From Nocardioides sp. J54 (GTDB taxonomy: Bacteria > Actinomycetota > Actinomycetes > Propionibacteriales > Nocardioidaceae), in assembly GCF_000519005.1 (NCBI RefSeq), contig NZ_JAER01000011.1, positions 90,462 through 129,249 on the forward strand: 38,788 nt of DNA. Reading direction: 5' to 3'. Positions 36,520 to 38,788 of this stretch are shown one piece after another (the stretch's first letter is position 1; every line of letters begins with the position of its first letter). The notes beneath the pieces were generated by a model. That model was not told the DNA's origin. It was given only the letters and a program-made list of their open reading frames with translations, and did not search any database. Position numbers and translations under genes: made by a program.

Positions 36520-36828
36520 ATGGTGCTGTTTCGCCGCTCGCTCGGTGACATCCTGCGCAGTCGCCGCACCGAGCTCGGTCTGACCCTGCGCGAGGTCTCC
36601 GGAGCCGCCCGCGTCAGCCTCGGCTACATCTCCGAGATCGAGCGCGGCCAGAAGGAAGCCTCCTCCGAGCTGCTGTCCTCGCTGTGCGACGCCCTCGACA
36701 TGCCGCTCTCCGACGTGCTGCGCGAGGTCGCCGACGCCGTCGCCCTCGAGGAGGCCGCCCTGGTCGCCTCGGCCCCCACGCTGATCACGCCGCGCCCCGC
36801 CGGCGAGGTCGTCCCCTCGGCCGCCTGA
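36520..36828 (+). CDS. clgR: ClgR-type helix-turn-helix regulator
   Basis: A 102-residue XRE-family regulator. The HTH is [28 protein letters not shown] (here cited by its [14 protein letters not shown] recognition part), which is the signature of ClgR, the activator of clp protease and stress genes in Streptomyces, Corynebacterium and Mycobacterium. Residues 1-80 are the DNA-binding domain; the last 20 are a Pro/Ala-rich tail. It ends in a short Ala tail, comparable to the protease-sensitive C-termini of known ClgR proteins, though that is inference. ATG at 36520 with GGGAG upstream. It follows cinA, as in related genomes. Confidence 0.9.
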   Translation: MVLFRRSLGDILRSRRTELGLTLREVSGAARVSLGYISEIERGQKEASSELLSSLCDALDMPLSDVLREVADAVALEEAALVASAPTLITPRPAGEVVPSAA

Positions 36829-36836
36829 CCGCTGCA

Positions 36837-36912
36837 GGAATCCCCGGCTGACCGGGGATTCCCGCGCTTGTTGACGTTTGCAACGGTCACCCAGCGCGAG
36901 AAGAAGTCATCC
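36837..36912. repeat. Palindromic repeat, copy D
   Basis: Hairpin GGAATCCCCGG ... CCGGGGATTCC (36837-36862), spacer CGCGCTTGTTGACGTTTGCA, then CGGTCAC (36884) and a degenerate second unit. It lies between the convergent clgR and htpX genes, about 28 kb from copies A-C. The hairpin may act as terminator for either gene. Confidence 0.85.
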
Positions 36913-36921
36913 AGTACGCCG

Positions 36922-37797
36922 TCAGCGGCGCCCGGCCATCGCCTCGAGCCGCGCGATCCGGTCCGCCATCGGCGGGTGGGTGGAGAAGAAGCGCTGCACG
37001 TCGGCGGCCCGGAACGGGTTCGCGATCATCATGTGGCTGGCGCTCTGCACCTGCGGGGTGGGCGCGAGCGGTGCGCGGGCCGTGCCGACCTCGAGCTTGC
37101 GCAGCGCCGAGGCCAGGGCCAGCGGGTCGCCGGTGAGGGCGGCGCCGTCCTCGTCGGCGTCGTACTCCCGGGTCCGGCTGATCGCCATCTGGATCACCGC
37201 GGCCGCGAACGGCGCGAGCAGGGCGGTCGCGACCATGACCAGCGGGTTCGGGCGGTCCTCGTCGCTGCCCCCGCCGAAGATCGAGGTGAACGCGAGGAAC
37301 TGCGCGACCGAGCTGATCACGCCGGCGACCGCCGCCGCCACCGAGCCGGTGAGGATGTCGCGGTTGTAGACGTGCATCAGCTCGTGGCCGAGCACGCCGC
37401 GCAGCTCGCGCTCGTCGAGCAGGTCGAGGATGCCCTCGGTGCAGCACACGGCCGCGTGCTGCGGGTCGCGGCCGGTGGCGAACGCGTTCGGCGCCTGGGT
37501 GGGCGAGACGTAGAGCGCCGGCATCGGCTGGCCGGCCTTCGTCGACAGCTCGCGGACGATCCGGTACATCGCCGGCTGCTGGGCCTCGGAGACCGGGTAG
37601 GCGTGCATGGCACGGATCGCCAGCTTGTCGGAGTTCCAGTAGCCGTAGGCCGTCGTACCGACGCCGATGAGCGCGAAGATCCAGATGAACGCCGAGCTGC
37701 CGGTGGCCGCCGCGATCAACCCACCGACGGCGAGCAGCAGGGCGAAGATCGCCCCGAACAGGGCAGCAGTCTTGAGTCCGTTGTGGTGGCCGTGCAT
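36922..37797 (-). CDS. htpX: HtpX-family zinc metalloprotease
   Basis: A membrane metalloprotease that clears misfolded membrane proteins. 291 residues. Two N-terminal helices (about 10-30 and 34-52), the zinc motif HELMH at H138-H142, two further helices (about 150-172 and 185-208), and the third-ligand region TREYDADEDGA. ATG at 37797, no clear ribosome binding site or -10 at leaderless distance. It is convergent with clgR. ClgR controls proteostasis genes in relatives, so shared regulation is plausible but not shown by sequence. Confidence 0.95.
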   Translation of the reverse strand: MHGHHNGLKTAALFGAIFALLLAVGGLIAAATGSSAFIWIFALIGVGTTAYGYWNSDKLAIRAMHAYPVSEAQQPAMYRIVRELSTKAGQPMPALYVSPTQAPNAFATGRDPQHAAVCCTEGILDLLDERELRGVLGHELMHVYNRDILTGSVAAAVAGVISSVAQFLAFTSIFGGGSDEDRPNPLVMVATALLAPFAAAVIQMAISRTREYDADEDGAALTGDPLALASALRKLEVGTARAPLAPTPQVQSASHMMIANPFRAADVQRFFSTHPPMADRIARLEAMAGRR

Positions 37798-37860
37798 GTC
37801 AGGGCAACGAACGGGGACCGGCGCGGTGTTCCGGGGCCGGAGTGACGTGGGTCGCTCCGG

Positions 37861-38658
37861 TCACGGCATCGGCTGGCAGTGGGGGCACCAGTACGTCGTG
37901 CGCTCGCGCCCGGCCTCGCCCAGGGAGCCGGCCTGGATCGGCGTCCCGCAGCGCAGGCACGACTTGCGCTGCCGGCGGAACACCCACAGCGGGTTGCGGC
38001 GGTCGCCGGTGGTGATCGGGTCGGCCCGCGGGACCGCGGCCTGCAGCATCTGCCGGGTGCGGCGCAGCAGGCGCAGCGGGTCGCGCACCGACGACACCGG
38101 CGCCATCGGGTTCACCCCGTTGACGAAGCAGGTCTCGGCGGTCCAGATCGTGCCCGCACCGGCGGCCACGGTCTGGTCGAGCAGGGCGTCGCCGACGCGG
38201 CGGTCCGGGCGGGCGGTCAGCCGGGCCAGCGCCTCCTGCTCGTCGGCCTCCGTCCACGGGCCGAGGAAGTCGGGTCCGAGGTGCCCGACGACGGTGTGCT
38301 CGTCGGCGGTCGGGATGAGCTCGACGACGCCGAGGCGGAACCCGATCGCCTGGCTCTCAGCGGTGGTGAGCACCACCCGCGCCTCGTGCGCAGGGCCGGA
38401 CCAGCGCTGGCCGGGCTTCACGACCCGCCAGCTGCCCTCCATCTTCAGGTGGGTGTGCAGGGTCAGCGGTGGACCCTCGACCGGCTCGATCCGGGTCAGC
38501 AGGTGCTTCCCGTGGGTCACCGTGCCGACCACCGTGGCGCCGTCCAGGTCGACGGTCGCGTACGCCGGCACCCGGAAGTCGCTGGACGTCAGCACCCGCC
38601 CCGCCAGCGCCCGGTCCAGCCGCATGCCGGTGCGCCGGACCGCATCACCTTCGGGCAC
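37861..38658 (-). CDS. nei: Fpg/Nei family DNA glycosylase
   Basis: A base-excision repair glycosylase/AP lyase for oxidised bases. 265 residues. The catalytic proline P2 and E3 (PEGD start), beta-turn lysine K51 (HGKHLL), the H2TH region (VGDALLDQTVAAGAGTIW) and a C-terminal zinc finger CLRC ... CPHC are all present. The PEGD start and finger type suggest the actinobacterial Nei2-like group rather than MutM. The start is a GTG at 38658 with GGAGGGG 5-8 nt upstream; removal of the initiator exposes P2 as required. Confidence 0.95.
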   Translation of the reverse strand: MPEGDAVRRTGMRLDRALAGRVLTSSDFRVPAYATVDLDGATVVGTVTHGKHLLTRIEPVEGPPLTLHTHLKMEGSWRVVKPGQRWSGPAHEARVVLTTAESQAIGFRLGVVELIPTADEHTVVGHLGPDFLGPWTEADEQEALARLTARPDRRVGDALLDQTVAAGAGTIWTAETCFVNGVNPMAPVSSVRDPLRLLRRTRQMLQAAVPRADPITTGDRRNPLWVFRRQRKSCLRCGTPIQAGSLGEAGRERTTYWCPHCQPMP

Positions 38659-38788
38659 GGTTTCCCCTCCTGGGCGATCGACGAGAGCCCCGACCGGCAG
38701 CGCGGCGGGAGGCGCGTGACAGCAGCTTGCTGCTCCCCATCATCGCGCCGGAGACGCGCTCGGCCAGTTCAAGCCCCGGCCGGCAGCG
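38645..38788 (-). CDS. Possible C-terminal end of an upstream gene, cut by window edge
   Basis: An open frame of 47 codons from the right edge to a stop overlapping the nei start by 14 nt. It reads GLELAERVSGAMMGSSKLLS and then an Arg-rich tail. GC-ending codons are as frequent as in neighbouring genes, and the other two minus-strand frames stop early. It may be the end of a real gene in an operon with nei, but I recognise no family, and a short open frame is common in GC-rich DNA. Confidence 0.35.
   Translation of the reverse strand, partial: RCRPGLELAERVSGAMMGSSKLLSRASRRAAGRGSRRSPRRGNRARR

Noticed and set aside
36461..36520. A ClgR self-binding operator in the clgR leader
   Set aside because: No inverted repeat matching the known ClgR consensus is visible; only a short GGACC/GGTCC hairpin.
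38701..38722. Short palindrome AGCAGC-TT-GCTGCT near the right edge
   Set aside because: It falls within a possible coding end and is short enough to occur by chance.

Overview
The window is very GC-rich, densely coded DNA from an actinobacterium. Gene content and order (lipA/lipB/sucB/pepA/gcvT; thyA/dfrA/dapA/rnj/ftsK/rimO/pgsA/cinA/clgR), a DUF6318 lipoprotein, an F420-type LLM oxidoreductase and proline/glycine/acid-rich linkers point to Nocardioidaceae, most likely Nocardioides. That assignment is inference; no rRNA or other marker is present. I see no tRNA, rRNA, CRISPR array, insertion sequence or integrase.

Left third (1-14.9 kb): a lipoate and glycine-cleavage neighbourhood. Two small exported proteins at the left edge (one cut by the window) are followed by DUF4191, lipA, an ABC exporter pair, lipB, a small membrane-anchored protein, a TIGR01777 epimerase, a lipoprotein, sucB (two lipoyl domains), a small conserved protein, pepA, gcvT, an 85-residue protein and a PhzF-family enzyme. 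LipB and LipA make the lipoyl group; SucB carries it, and GcvT works with lipoylated GcvH. The order DUF4191-lipA-lipB-epimerase-sucB matches what I recall for Mycobacterium tuberculosis, except that the ABC pair sits between lipA and lipB.

Middle (15-27.9 kb): a secreted six-cysteine protein whose upstream region holds 16 consecutive G on its coding strand. Then thyA-dfrA (thymidylate and folate), an LLM oxidoreductase, dapA-rnj, ftsK, a RodZ-like membrane protein, rimO and pgsA.

Right third (28-38.8 kb): a 2580-codon secreted protein that joins a lamin-tail domain, an ExeM/NucH-type DNase, two complete 5'-nucleotidase modules and Ig-like domains. It sits between pgsA and cinA, inside a cluster that is usually continuous. 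After it come cinA, a ClgR-type regulator, HtpX protease and a Nei/Fpg glycosylase, with a possible gene end at the right edge.

Three non-coding themes stand out. (1) About a dozen genes have a TANNNT-like hexamer ending 6-7 nt before the start codon, which predicts leaderless mRNAs and decides several starts. (2) A palindromic repeat of about 80 nt is present in four copies, always between convergent genes. (3) Two perfect 24-bp palindromes, exact reverse complements of each other, lie 63 bp apart upstream of ftsK.
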